Positions 8,066 to 14,689 of a stretch of 17,616 nt of DNA are shown piece by piece; position 1 is the first letter of the stretch; the number at the start of each line of letters is the position of its first letter. The position numbers were made by a program, and so were the translations under genes. The notes beneath the pieces were generated by a model. The model had not been told where the DNA came from, made no database searches, and worked only from the letters and a program-made list of their open reading frames with translations. The stretch comes from a bacterium (lineage in GTDB: Bacteria > AUK180), in contig JAUXGM010000031.1 of NCBI GenBank assembly GCA_030622125.1, positions 1-17,616 on the forward strand. The letters are read 5' to 3'.

Positions 8066-9619
8066 ATGGCAAAACTTTATGAATTTCAAGGTAAATCAAT
8101 ACTACAAAAATTTGGGGTTGCTGTTCCTGAGGGAAAAGCAGTTGAAGGCATTGAGGAGGCAATTAATGTCTCAAATGAGATTGGATTTCCTGTTGTAGTA
8201 AAGATTCAAACATGGTCAACCGGTAGGGCTGCACTGGGTGGTGTCCAATTTGCGAATTCCATTGACGAATTAAAAGAGACCTGTGAAAATTTCTTCAAAA
8301 TGAAGGTTGGAAATTTCAATATTGAAAGACTTTTAATAGAGAAGAAATTAAATATTGTCCAGGAATTTTTTGTTGGATTTATTATCAATGGTGAAGAAAA
8401 AAAACCAACCCTTATATTCAGTTCAAAGGGTGGCAGTGGTATAGAGGAAATTGCAAAGGAATATCCTGAAAGTCTGTTTTCATATAATATTGATGTTATA
8501 AGGGGATTGAAAGCTTATGAGATTATTCCGCTTTTAATAAAGGTCGGAGTTGATAAAAAATTATTAAATAAAATGGCATCAACTATTATTAAACTCTATA
8601 ATGCTATGCGGGGTTCCGATGCAAGATCACTTGAAACAAATCCCCTTGTCTTAACGGAAGCAGGGAAGATAGTTGCAGCAGATGCACATATCGTCATAGA
8701 TGATTACGGCGTTTTCAGACATCCTGAATTCGGTATTGAAATAGCCCGTGAGTTTGACAGACCACCGACAGAACTTGAAAAAATTGCCTATTTAGTTGAA
8801 AAAAATGATTATAGAGGCACATTCTATTTCTTCCAGATGAATGAAAAACTAAAATCGGAAGAAAATTATATCGGTTTTCACGGTGCCGGCGGCGGTGGTT
8901 CGATGATGTCTATGGATGCGGTAGCAAAGAAAAATTATAAGATCGCCAATTTTTGTGATACAAGTGGAAATCCTCCGGCGTCAAAGGTTTATAAAGCAGC
9001 AAAGATAATACTTTCGCAGCCGAATATTACAGGATATTTTGCTTCGGGATCCGGTGTTGCCTCTCAGGAACAATTTCATTCTGCAAGAGGCTTCGTGAAA
9101 GCATTTTTGGAAGAAAGTCTTGATGTACCTGCTGTTTTGCGATTGGGTGGGAATTCCGAAGAGATAGCCATTGACATTTTAAATAAATATTTAGGGAATC
9201 TAAATGTAAAGGTTCTTGGATACGGGAAGAACGATTCTCCTGATTTTTGTATGGATAAATTGGATGAATTGATCAAAGAAAATGGAAAAAAATCACATAG
9301 GGTAAAAAAGATTAAGGAAAAAAATCTCGATGATTATAATTATAAATTTGAAACAATGACGGGTTCCATAAACATTGATCATAATGTTTGTAAAAATTGT
9401 CCAACTCAATCATGTGTGAAAAGTTGTAACTACAATATATTGAAGATCGAAGATGGCGTTCCGGTTCTTGCTATTGAAAAAGAAGATGTAAAAAAGGGCA
9501 AATGTATTGAATGTCTTGCCTGTGAGATCGCCTGTAAATTCAATGGTAGGAATGGACTTTACATTCATTTACCCATAGAGGGTTTAAAAGAATATAGAGA
9601 AAAAATAACAAAGGAGTAG
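8066..9619 (+). CDS. SucC-like acyl-CoA ligase beta chain fused to ferredoxin domain
   Basis: ATP-grasp chain of an ADP-forming acyl-CoA ligase (succinyl-CoA synthetase type), 517 residues. Residues 1-215 are ATP-grasp (KIQTWSTGRAALGGV at 46-60, LETNPLV at 189-195, DAHIVIDD at 206-213). Residues 270-385 are the CoA-ligase domain (FHGAGGGGSMMSMDA, NFCDTSGNPPASKVYKAAKI, VPAVLRLGGNSEE). Residues 430-505 form an added domain with C442, C445, C450, C454 and C480, C483, C486, C490, predicted to bind two 4Fe-4S clusters. Ordinary SucC is about 390 residues and has no such tail. The usual NIFGGI loop is replaced by ASGSGVASQEQ, so the substrate may not be succinate. ATG 8066 is chosen over TTG 8054 because GGAGA at 8056-8060 serves it. 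It precedes the sucD-like gene by three bases. It may process acyl-CoA from IorAB-type reactions; that is inference. Confidence 0.88.
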   Translation: MAKLYEFQGKSILQKFGVAVPEGKAVEGIEEAINVSNEIGFPVVVKIQTWSTGRAALGGVQFANSIDELKETCENFFKMKVGNFNIERLLIEKKLNIVQEFFVGFIINGEEKKPTLIFSSKGGSGIEEIAKEYPESLFSYNIDVIRGLKAYEIIPLLIKVGVDKKLLNKMASTIIKLYNAMRGSDARSLETNPLVLTEAGKIVAADAHIVIDDYGVFRHPEFGIEIAREFDRPPTELEKIAYLVEKNDYRGTFYFFQMNEKLKSEENYIGFHGAGGGGSMMSMDAVAKKNYKIANFCDTSGNPPASKVYKAAKIILSQPNITGYFASGSGVASQEQFHSARGFVKAFLEESLDVPAVLRLGGNSEEIAIDILNKYLGNLNVKVLGYGKNDSPDFCMDKLDELIKENGKKSHRVKKIKEKNLDDYNYKFETMTGSINIDHNVCKNCPTQSCVKSCNYNILKIEDGVPVLAIEKEDVKKGKCIECLACEIACKFNGRNGLYIHLPIEGLKEYREKITKE

Positions 9620-9622
9620 AAA

Positions 9623-10528
9623 ATGTCCATTTTAATAGATGAAAATTCAAAGGTAATTATTCAGGGTATAACAGGAAGAGAAGGAAGAAATCGTTCTAAA
9701 TTGATGAAGGAATACGGGACTAATGTTATCGGAGGTGTAACCCCGGGTAAAGGTGGGCAAGAAGTAAACGGTGTTCCTGTTTTTGATACGGTTGCAGAAA
9801 TTGTAGAAAAATATAACGGTATTGATGCCTCTGCTATATTTGTTCCTGCGCCGCTTGTTAAAGATGCAGCAATAGAAGCAATCGTTGCCGGTGTGAAACT
9901 TTTACTGATTGTTCCCGATAGAGTTCCTATTCACGATGTTTTGGAAATAGCTCAATATGCAAAAGAATGTGGAGCAAAATTTATCGGACCGAATACATTG
10001 GGAATACTTTCGGTTGATAAGGCGGTTCTCGGAATGATAGGCGGCAAAGCAAAATCTGCAAAGGAATGGTTTAAGAAAGGAAATGTAGGTGTAACATCTC
10101 GAAGTGGTGGCATTACATCTGCAATGTCATATTATCTTGGACAAAATGGAATTGGACTTACCACTATTGTTCATGTTGGCGGCGATTCTGTTATCGGGCT
10201 TCCTCACAATGAGATAGTTAAACTTTTTCAAAAAGACCCGGAAACAAAACTTATTGTTATGTTCGGTGAGATCGGCTCTTCTCAGGAAGAAAAAGTTGCG
10301 GAACTCATCAAAAACGGTGAGGTTACAAAACCCGTTGTTGCATACATTGGCGGTAAAGGGGCAAAATCAGGAACACGATTTTCGCATGCCGGTGCCATCG
10401 TTGAAGGTAATAAAGGAACTTATGCGGGCAAGGTTAAAGCATTGAAAGAAGCTGGTGCTTATGTGGTCGATTCCTTCTTAGATATCCCAAAGGTTGTGAA
10501 AGAGGTTAATAAGGAAAAAAGTGAATGA
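9623..10528 (+). CDS. SucD-like acyl-CoA ligase alpha chain (ADP-forming)
   Basis: Partner of the preceding chain; binds CoA and carries the phosphohistidine that passes phosphate between acyl-phosphate and ADP. The 301 residues show a Rossmann CoA-binding domain (GITGREG at 15-21, GGVTPGKGGQEVNGVPVFD at 37-55, FVPAP at 73-77), then the ligase domain with SRSGGIT at 159-165, GEIG with E216, and the catalytic RFSHAGAIVEG with H255. Length and motifs match SucD well, and it is less diverged than its partner. AAGGAG at 9611-9616 overlaps the upstream stop and places the ATG. Naming it succinyl-CoA synthetase would be reasonable by homology, but the unusual partner leaves the acyl group open. Confidence 0.9.
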   Translation: MSILIDENSKVIIQGITGREGRNRSKLMKEYGTNVIGGVTPGKGGQEVNGVPVFDTVAEIVEKYNGIDASAIFVPAPLVKDAAIEAIVAGVKLLLIVPDRVPIHDVLEIAQYAKECGAKFIGPNTLGILSVDKAVLGMIGGKAKSAKEWFKKGNVGVTSRSGGITSAMSYYLGQNGIGLTTIVHVGGDSVIGLPHNEIVKLFQKDPETKLIVMFGEIGSSQEEKVAELIKNGEVTKPVVAYIGGKGAKSGTRFSHAGAIVEGNKGTYAGKVKALKEAGAYVVDSFLDIPKVVKEVNKEKSE

Positions 10529-10573
10529 GTGAATGGGTATATGGGTTGATAAGTGGATATAATACAAAGCCGT

Positions 10574-10600
10574 AGGGGTGGTCGTTCGTGAACCGTCCCT
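10574..10600 (+). repeat. Hairpin with G-T pairs
   Basis: AGGGGTGGT at the left can pair over nine positions with ACCGTCCCT at the right (seven Watson-Crick, two G-T pairs), around a loop of nine bases. It lies about 45 bases after the sucD-like stop and may be a transcript 3'-end structure or a dispersed repeat. There is no T-run after it. Confidence 0.45.
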
Positions 10601-10661
10601 GAAGCCTGTTCCGCACTTGATACGGGGTCATTCTGATGGATTTATTTGCCGATTATTCAAA

Positions 10662-10677
10662 CCCCGATTTATCGGGG
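10662..10677 (+). repeat. CCCCGAT/ATCGGGG palindrome
   Basis: A 7-bp perfect inverted repeat separated by TT. The ATCGGG element recalls the repeat cores after ppdK, but the flanks GTCATT and AATCCAT are absent, so it is at best a relative. Confidence 0.5.
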
Positions 10678-10834
10678 AGAATCTATCTTTTGATCTTCAA
10701 AATATGGGATTATTACGGGAACGCTCTCAAATCATAAGGTATCAGGACGCACTTTTCACTTTGTTCAAAGTAACGTCCCTAATGTGGGACTTCGTCCCTG
10801 ACTTCGTCACCTTTGAACCTTATTAACAAATTTC

Positions 10835-10863
10835 TTGACAAGGAATATTAAATGTGTTAAAAT
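10835..10863 (+). promoter_or_regulatory. Promoter of the polysaccharide cluster
   Basis: TTGACA at 10835-10840, a 17-base spacer, and TAAAAT at 10858-10863 with TGT at 10855-10857 as an extended -10. The predicted start near 10870 gives a leader of about 95 bases before ATG 10966, longer than for the two other promoters in this window. Confidence 0.8.
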
Positions 10864-10965
10864 ATAAATGATGAAAATGATATCTGAAATAATACAAATT
10901 TTGTCTCATTTTGGAGAAAGCACTACAATATTTTTAATAGGATATGTGTGAAAAGGAAGCCATTT

Positions 10966-11811
10966 ATGACTGAAAATATAGTAACTTACGAGCCCGACAA
11001 TTCACTGAAAAAAGGGTATTTTTCTATCTTTGGTGAGATATTTAATGAACTCAAGAAAAACCGATGGCTCACTTATCAATTATTTAAAAGAGACTTTTTG
11101 GCAATGTATAAACAATCGTTCATCGGTGTTTTATGGGCTTTTATCATACCCCTTATTAGCGTTGGAACATTTATTATCTTAAACCGTTCCGGTATATTTA
11201 ATATTGGCAGTATCAATGTTCCCTATCCAATATATGCAGTACTCGGTATGGCATTCTGGCAGTTATTTTCAACCGGTTTAATTGCAAGTTCAAATTCATT
11301 GGTAAAAGCCGGTCCAATGATCATCAAAATAAATTTTTCTAAAAAATCATTGGTCATAGCGTCCTGTGGGCAGTCTATTATATCATTTGCCGTCCAATTT
11401 ATTTTAGTATTGATACTATTTATCTGTTACGGAATTGCACCGAGCATCTTGATTTTATTGGTTCCGATAATTATCATTCCGATTATGTTACTTACACTTG
11501 GATTTGGGCTCATATTATCATTATTTAACGGTATATTTAGGGATATTGGCAATATTCTATCAGTTTTAATTACATTTTTGATGTTTCTTACACCTGTTTT
11601 GTATGCAAGACCTACATCAGGGATATTAGCTTTTATTACAAGGTATAATCCACTATATTATCTGGTTTCAGTACCAAGAGAACTTATATTGATGGGAGGA
11701 ATTTCAGAATGGAAAGGTTTTTTAGTTGCAAGTATTATATCGGTTATTGTTTTTATGGTATGTTTGGTTGTATTTCATTTGACGGAAACAAGGGTCGCAG
11801 AGCGAATTTAA
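10966..11811 (+). CDS. Polysaccharide ABC exporter, permease (Wzm-like)
   Basis: Inner-membrane permease of the ABC-2 family that exports lipid-linked O-antigen or other surface polysaccharide, paired with the ATPase encoded at 12306. From ATG 10966 it has 281 residues. A cytoplasmic N-terminus with LTYQLFKRDFLAMYKQSFIG (35-54) is the hallmark of this subfamily. Hydrophobic segments are at about 55-73, 87-108, 128-155, 157-188, 197-213 and 252-271, giving the expected six spans. ATG 10966 is preferred because AAGGA (10953-10957) stands eight bases before it; an in-frame GTG at 10948 would add six residues and cannot be excluded. Normally the ATPase gene follows directly. Here 494 bases holding another gene separate them. 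Confidence 0.92.
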   Translation: MTENIVTYEPDNSLKKGYFSIFGEIFNELKKNRWLTYQLFKRDFLAMYKQSFIGVLWAFIIPLISVGTFIILNRSGIFNIGSINVPYPIYAVLGMAFWQLFSTGLIASSNSLVKAGPMIIKINFSKKSLVIASCGQSIISFAVQFILVLILFICYGIAPSILILLVPIIIIPIMLLTLGFGLILSLFNGIFRDIGNILSVLITFLMFLTPVLYARPTSGILAFITRYNPLYYLVSVPRELILMGGISEWKGFLVASIISVIVFMVCLVVFHLTETRVAERI

Positions 11812-11835
11812 AATGAAAAAAATTTTAAGATTCTA

Positions 11836-11860
11836 CCGCAGAAACGCAGAGATCGCAAAG
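11836..11860 (+). repeat. Left inverted repeat flanking the GxxExxY gene
   Basis: A 25-base sequence running from CCGCAGA to TCGCAAAG. Its reverse complement recurs at 12270-12294 with 23 of 25 positions identical (the two differences are A/G changes). It begins 24 bases after the permease stop. No repeat of this type is seen elsewhere in the window. Confidence 0.92.
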
Positions 11861-11885
11861 AAGAAACATTTATGTAGGATAAAAT

Positions 11886-12266
11886 ATGATTAAAGAAAAT
11901 GAATTATCAGAAAAAATAATTGGTGCAGCAATTGAAGTACACAGGGCATTGGGACCTGGATTACTGGAATCTGCCTATGAGGAATGTCTTTGTAAAGAAT
12001 TGGGTTTAAAAAAGATTTCTTTTGAAAGACAAAAATCTCTGCCAATAAAATATAAAGGAGTTGACTTAGATTGTGGTTGCCGACTCGATTTAGGAGTTGA
12101 AAACCTTGTAATTGTAGAATTGAAATCCATCACCAACTTGCTTCCAATTCACAGAGCACAATTATTAACATATTTGAAATTAACCCATTTAAAATTAGGA
12201 TTACTTATAAATTTTAATGTCCCTGTATTAACAAAAGGGATTAAAAGAGTGGTAAATAAATTATGA
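11886..12266 (+). CDS. GxxExxY protein, PD-(D/E)XK nuclease-like
   Basis: A 126-residue member of the GxxExxY family, which is related to PD-(D/E)XK nucleases and has no settled biological role. The naming motif is G25-x-x-E28-x-x-Y31 (GLLESAY). The nuclease-like core is D68 in CRLDLG, then VELKS with E78 and K80, followed by the conserved helix HRAQLLTYLK (89-98, Q92). All proposed catalytic residues are present, so nuclease chemistry is possible but unproven. TAGGAT at 11875-11880 lies five bases before the ATG. The gene is enclosed by 25-base inverted repeats and splits the permease-ATPase pair of a polysaccharide exporter, to which it has no obvious functional link. It is best read as inserted cargo. 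Confidence 0.9.
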   Translation: MIKENELSEKIIGAAIEVHRALGPGLLESAYEECLCKELGLKKISFERQKSLPIKYKGVDLDCGCRLDLGVENLVIVELKSITNLLPIHRAQLLTYLKLTHLKLGLLINFNVPVLTKGIKRVVNKL

Positions 12267-12269
12267 GAA

Positions 12270-12294
12270 CTTTGCGACCTCTGCGTCTCTGCGG
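12270..12294 (-). repeat. Right inverted repeat flanking the GxxExxY gene
   Basis: Reads CTTTGCGA to TCTGCGG on the + strand, the reverse complement of the left repeat with two differences. It begins three bases after the GxxExxY stop and ends 11 bases before the next ATG. Its last G's form part of the next gene's ribosome site. Confidence 0.92.
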
Positions 12295-12298
12295 TGAG
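12293..12298 (+). promoter_or_regulatory. Ribosome site of the ATPase gene, partly inside the repeat
   Basis: GGTGAG ends seven bases before ATG 12306 and is the only plausible Shine-Dalgarno sequence there. Its first two bases are the last two of the right inverted repeat, and the rest directly abuts it. Confidence 0.55.
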
Positions 12299-12305
12299 AT
12301 AAATT

Positions 12306-13496
12306 ATGGTTAAAGAAATCGCAATAAAAGTAGAGAACGCTTCAAAAAAATACTGCAAATCACTAAAAAGATCTATGTATTATGGAATAAATGATATTGG
12401 AAGAAATATGTTTGGATTGAGTTCTCATTCCGGCAAATTAAGGAAGAATGAGTTCTGGGCATTGGATGATATTTCATTTGAAGTTAAAAGGGGAGAGACA
12501 TTAGGTATTATTGGACCGAATGGTGCCGGTAAAACTACATTACTTAAACTTTTAAATGGTATTTTCTGGCCGGACAGAGGTAAAATTACAGTTAAGGGTC
12601 GAGTTGGTGCACTTATTGCCGTAGGCGCAGGCTTTCACCCTTTGCTTACAGGCAGAGAAAATGTATATATCAATGCTGCAATATTGGGAATGACAAAAAA
12701 AGAAGTGGATGAGAAATTTGATGATATAATAGAATTTGCAGGTATTGGTGATTTTTTGGATACACCTGTGAAATTTTATTCATCGGGAATGTTCGTCCGA
12801 TTGGGGTTTGCCGTAGCAGTGCATTGCGAACCTGATATTTTGCTTGTGGACGAGGTGCTTGCGGTGGGAGATGAAGGCTTTCAAAATAAGTGTTTTAATA
12901 AAATCGGTGAATTAAAAAAAAATGGTACAACGGTTATATTAGTATCTCACAATATGCATATAATCTCGACATTTACAGAAAAATCTGTTTTTTTGAATGG
13001 TGGTAAGGCTAATTATTTCAACAGTGTTGCAGAGGGTATTAAAGAATATAATAAATTATTTATCAAGAAAAGGGATTTGGAAATAGAGAAGATATGCAGC
13101 GGCAATAATAAAATCAAGTTTACCAATATAAAAATAAATAAAAGAATACTTCATCCTGGAGATTCTTTTTCATTATCCATGGAATATAGCTCAGCGGTTG
13201 ATTATAATGAAATAGATATAGACACTGTTATAATAAGTAATAATGAACCATCTATTTATTTTCAAGCTACGAATAAAGCTTTTAATAAAAAGATCAATTT
13301 AAAAAAAGGTAAGCATTCTATGAAAATAGATATAGAAAATATCCGGCTTCATAATTCAATGGCAAAAATAGTTATTGCAATTTATTCAAAAAATCGTAGT
13401 GGCTATTTATTTTGGTGGAGAATTCCGGTAGAATTTAAAACAATTGATTATTCTACGGGAAAGAATTTTTACAATGTTCAATATGAAGTAAAATAG
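12306..13496 (+). CDS. Polysaccharide ABC exporter, ATPase (Wzt-like)
   Basis: Cytoplasmic ATP-binding subunit driving the Wzm-like permease at 10966. The 396 residues hold an ABC domain (about 1-250) with Walker A GPNGAGKT at 70-77, signature YSSGM at 158-162, Walker B ILLVDE at 178-183 and switch H215. A C-terminal domain (about 265-396) is rich in beta-type segments, as in Wzt proteins whose C-terminal domain recognises the modified end of the glycan to be exported. The N-terminal half has the extended region before WALDDISFEVKRGE typical of O-antigen and teichoic-acid exporters. Such a C-terminal domain suggests a chain-terminating modification. The nearby methyltransferases are candidates to make it, which is inference. 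Confidence 0.92.
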   Translation: MVKEIAIKVENASKKYCKSLKRSMYYGINDIGRNMFGLSSHSGKLRKNEFWALDDISFEVKRGETLGIIGPNGAGKTTLLKLLNGIFWPDRGKITVKGRVGALIAVGAGFHPLLTGRENVYINAAILGMTKKEVDEKFDDIIEFAGIGDFLDTPVKFYSSGMFVRLGFAVAVHCEPDILLVDEVLAVGDEGFQNKCFNKIGELKKNGTTVILVSHNMHIISTFTEKSVFLNGGKANYFNSVAEGIKEYNKLFIKKRDLEIEKICSGNNKIKFTNIKINKRILHPGDSFSLSMEYSSAVDYNEIDIDTVIISNNEPSIYFQATNKAFNKKINLKKGKHSMKIDIENIRLHNSMAKIVIAIYSKNRSGYLFWWRIPVEFKTIDYSTGKNFYNVQYEVK

Positions 13497-13552
13497 ATAA
13501 ATGGTATTTATTGATTATATAACATTTAATATTTTTATAATAGGAGATAATG

Positions 13553-14686
13553 ATGAGTGAAGAGATCAGGAAACTCAAGGATTCTTTAAAAAAACTTTTT
13601 AAAATGAATAAACTTCAAGATAGCAAACTTGATAAAATAACCTGTATTCGGTACACAATGACATGGCAATGTAATTTTAAATGTGTATCTTGTAATATAT
13701 GGAATATCAAAGCAAAACCCAAGGAGGAACTTACTCCGCACGATATTGACGAATTGACAAAAAATAAATTATTAAAAAATGTCAAAGAAGTTGTATTCAG
13801 TGGTGGAGAGCCCATATTAAGAGATGATTTTTCCGAGATGGTCCTGGCTTTTCATAAAAATTTAAAGAAGGCAAAATTCATTATTACTATTAATGGGTAT
13901 GATCCTGACAGAGCGTATAAATTTTTTAAGAAAATAAAATCTAAGGCACCAAAATTAAAATGGAGATTGATTGGGGTTAGCTTGAATGGTCCGAAAGAAA
14001 TTCATGATAAGAGCAGGGGTGTTTCCGGGAGCTTTGAGAAAGCGATTAAAACCGCAGAACTATTAAAAGAATTTTCATCAAATGTGGATTTTAGTTTTAC
14101 ATTTCTTAAGAATAATGTTGAATATTATGATTGGGTACAAGATCTGGCAAAAAGTAAAGATCTGGGTGTTCATATTTGTTGGACGGTTATGAATGATCGT
14201 TTCAGCACAACAGAAAAAGACCTGGTTTTTCAAAATAATCCGGCATTAATCCCTATTTTAAATCGATATAGCAGTGTTGATAATATTAAATTTACAAAAG
14301 ATATTTATGGAGATTTTTTTAAATATAAGGTATATATTAAATGGGCATTTCTATATGATTCAATAATAAATAAACATATTATGCCTTGTCATGCTGGAAA
14401 AACCTTTTTTCATTTGGCACCTTATGGAGATATATATCCTTGTAATTTTAAATTAAGTTCAGACAGACACTTAGGAAATATTAAAAAAGAGCCTTTTGAA
14501 CAAATTTGGAAAAAAATACCTCAAAAGTTATTTGATGAGATCAAAGCAGGAGAATGTATGTATCCAAATGGTGTTTGTGGCGACTCTGATATTAATAGGA
14601 GTATCGGGCAGGTTGATACGCCCATCTTTGAGTGGTATCTGGAGAAAAGAAAAAAAGGCGAGAAACTCATAAATAAGGAAAAATAG
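13553..14686 (+). CDS. Radical SAM protein with SPASM-like C-terminus
   Basis: Radical SAM enzyme of unknown substrate, 377 residues. The cluster motif CNFKCVSC has C40, C44 and C47; SGGEP at 83-87 is the SAM-binding motif; LIGVSLNGPKEIHD follows at 139-152. The C-terminal part has MPCHAGKTFFHLAPYGDIYPC (C279, C297), then C335 and C342, a layout like SPASM or twitch domains that hold extra clusters. Members often modify peptides, but similar proteins also occur in surface-glycan clusters. AGGAG at 13542-13546 lies six bases from the second ATG (13553) and only three from the first (13550), so 13553 is preferred. It lies 56 bases after the ATPase and three before the next gene. Confidence 0.88.
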   Translation: MSEEIRKLKDSLKKLFKMNKLQDSKLDKITCIRYTMTWQCNFKCVSCNIWNIKAKPKEELTPHDIDELTKNKLLKNVKEVVFSGGEPILRDDFSEMVLAFHKNLKKAKFIITINGYDPDRAYKFFKKIKSKAPKLKWRLIGVSLNGPKEIHDKSRGVSGSFEKAIKTAELLKEFSSNVDFSFTFLKNNVEYYDWVQDLAKSKDLGVHICWTVMNDRFSTTEKDLVFQNNPALIPILNRYSSVDNIKFTKDIYGDFFKYKVYIKWAFLYDSIINKHIMPCHAGKTFFHLAPYGDIYPCNFKLSSDRHLGNIKKEPFEQIWKKIPQKLFDEIKAGECMYPNGVCGDSDINRSIGQVDTPIFEWYLEKRKKGEKLINKEK

Positions 14687-14689
14687 AGA

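Larger units (their letters stand above)
10529..10965. other. Gene-free, repeat-rich gap before polysaccharide cluster
   Basis: No supported gene. It begins with a tandem GTGAATGA/GTGAATGG overlapping the end of the sucD-like gene (10521-10536), then several short hairpins: 10574-10600, CCCCGAT/ATCGGGG at 10662-10677, ACTTTG/CAAAGT at 10757-10771, and GTCCC/GGGAC at 10775-10790. It ends with a promoter and a leader of about 95 bases. The open frame at 10578-10826 runs through these hairpins and is not considered a gene. Confidence 0.65.
11836..12294 (+). mobile_element. Putative small module: GxxExxY gene between inverted repeats
   Basis: 459 bases bounded by 25-base inverted repeats and holding a single 126-codon gene. 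There is no transposase, and no clear target duplication is visible outside the repeats: GATTCTA lies to the left and TGAGATA to the right. The placement between two genes normally adjacent in exporter operons suggests insertion. The mechanism is unknown; movement in trans or by recombination between repeats are both possible. Confidence 0.6.

Noticed and set aside
10578-10826. Open frame of 82 codons on the + strand
   Set aside because: It runs through several hairpin repeats, has no ribosome site, and its product has no family features; it is open by chance.
10868-10951. Possible 27-codon leader peptide ahead of the Wzm-like gene
   Set aside because: Its ATG falls on the predicted transcription start with no room for a ribosome site, and there is no codon run or attenuator hairpin.
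13536-13541. TATAAT just before the radical SAM gene as a promoter
   Set aside because: The start it predicts would lie after the AGGAG ribosome site, and there is no -35 box at 17 bases.
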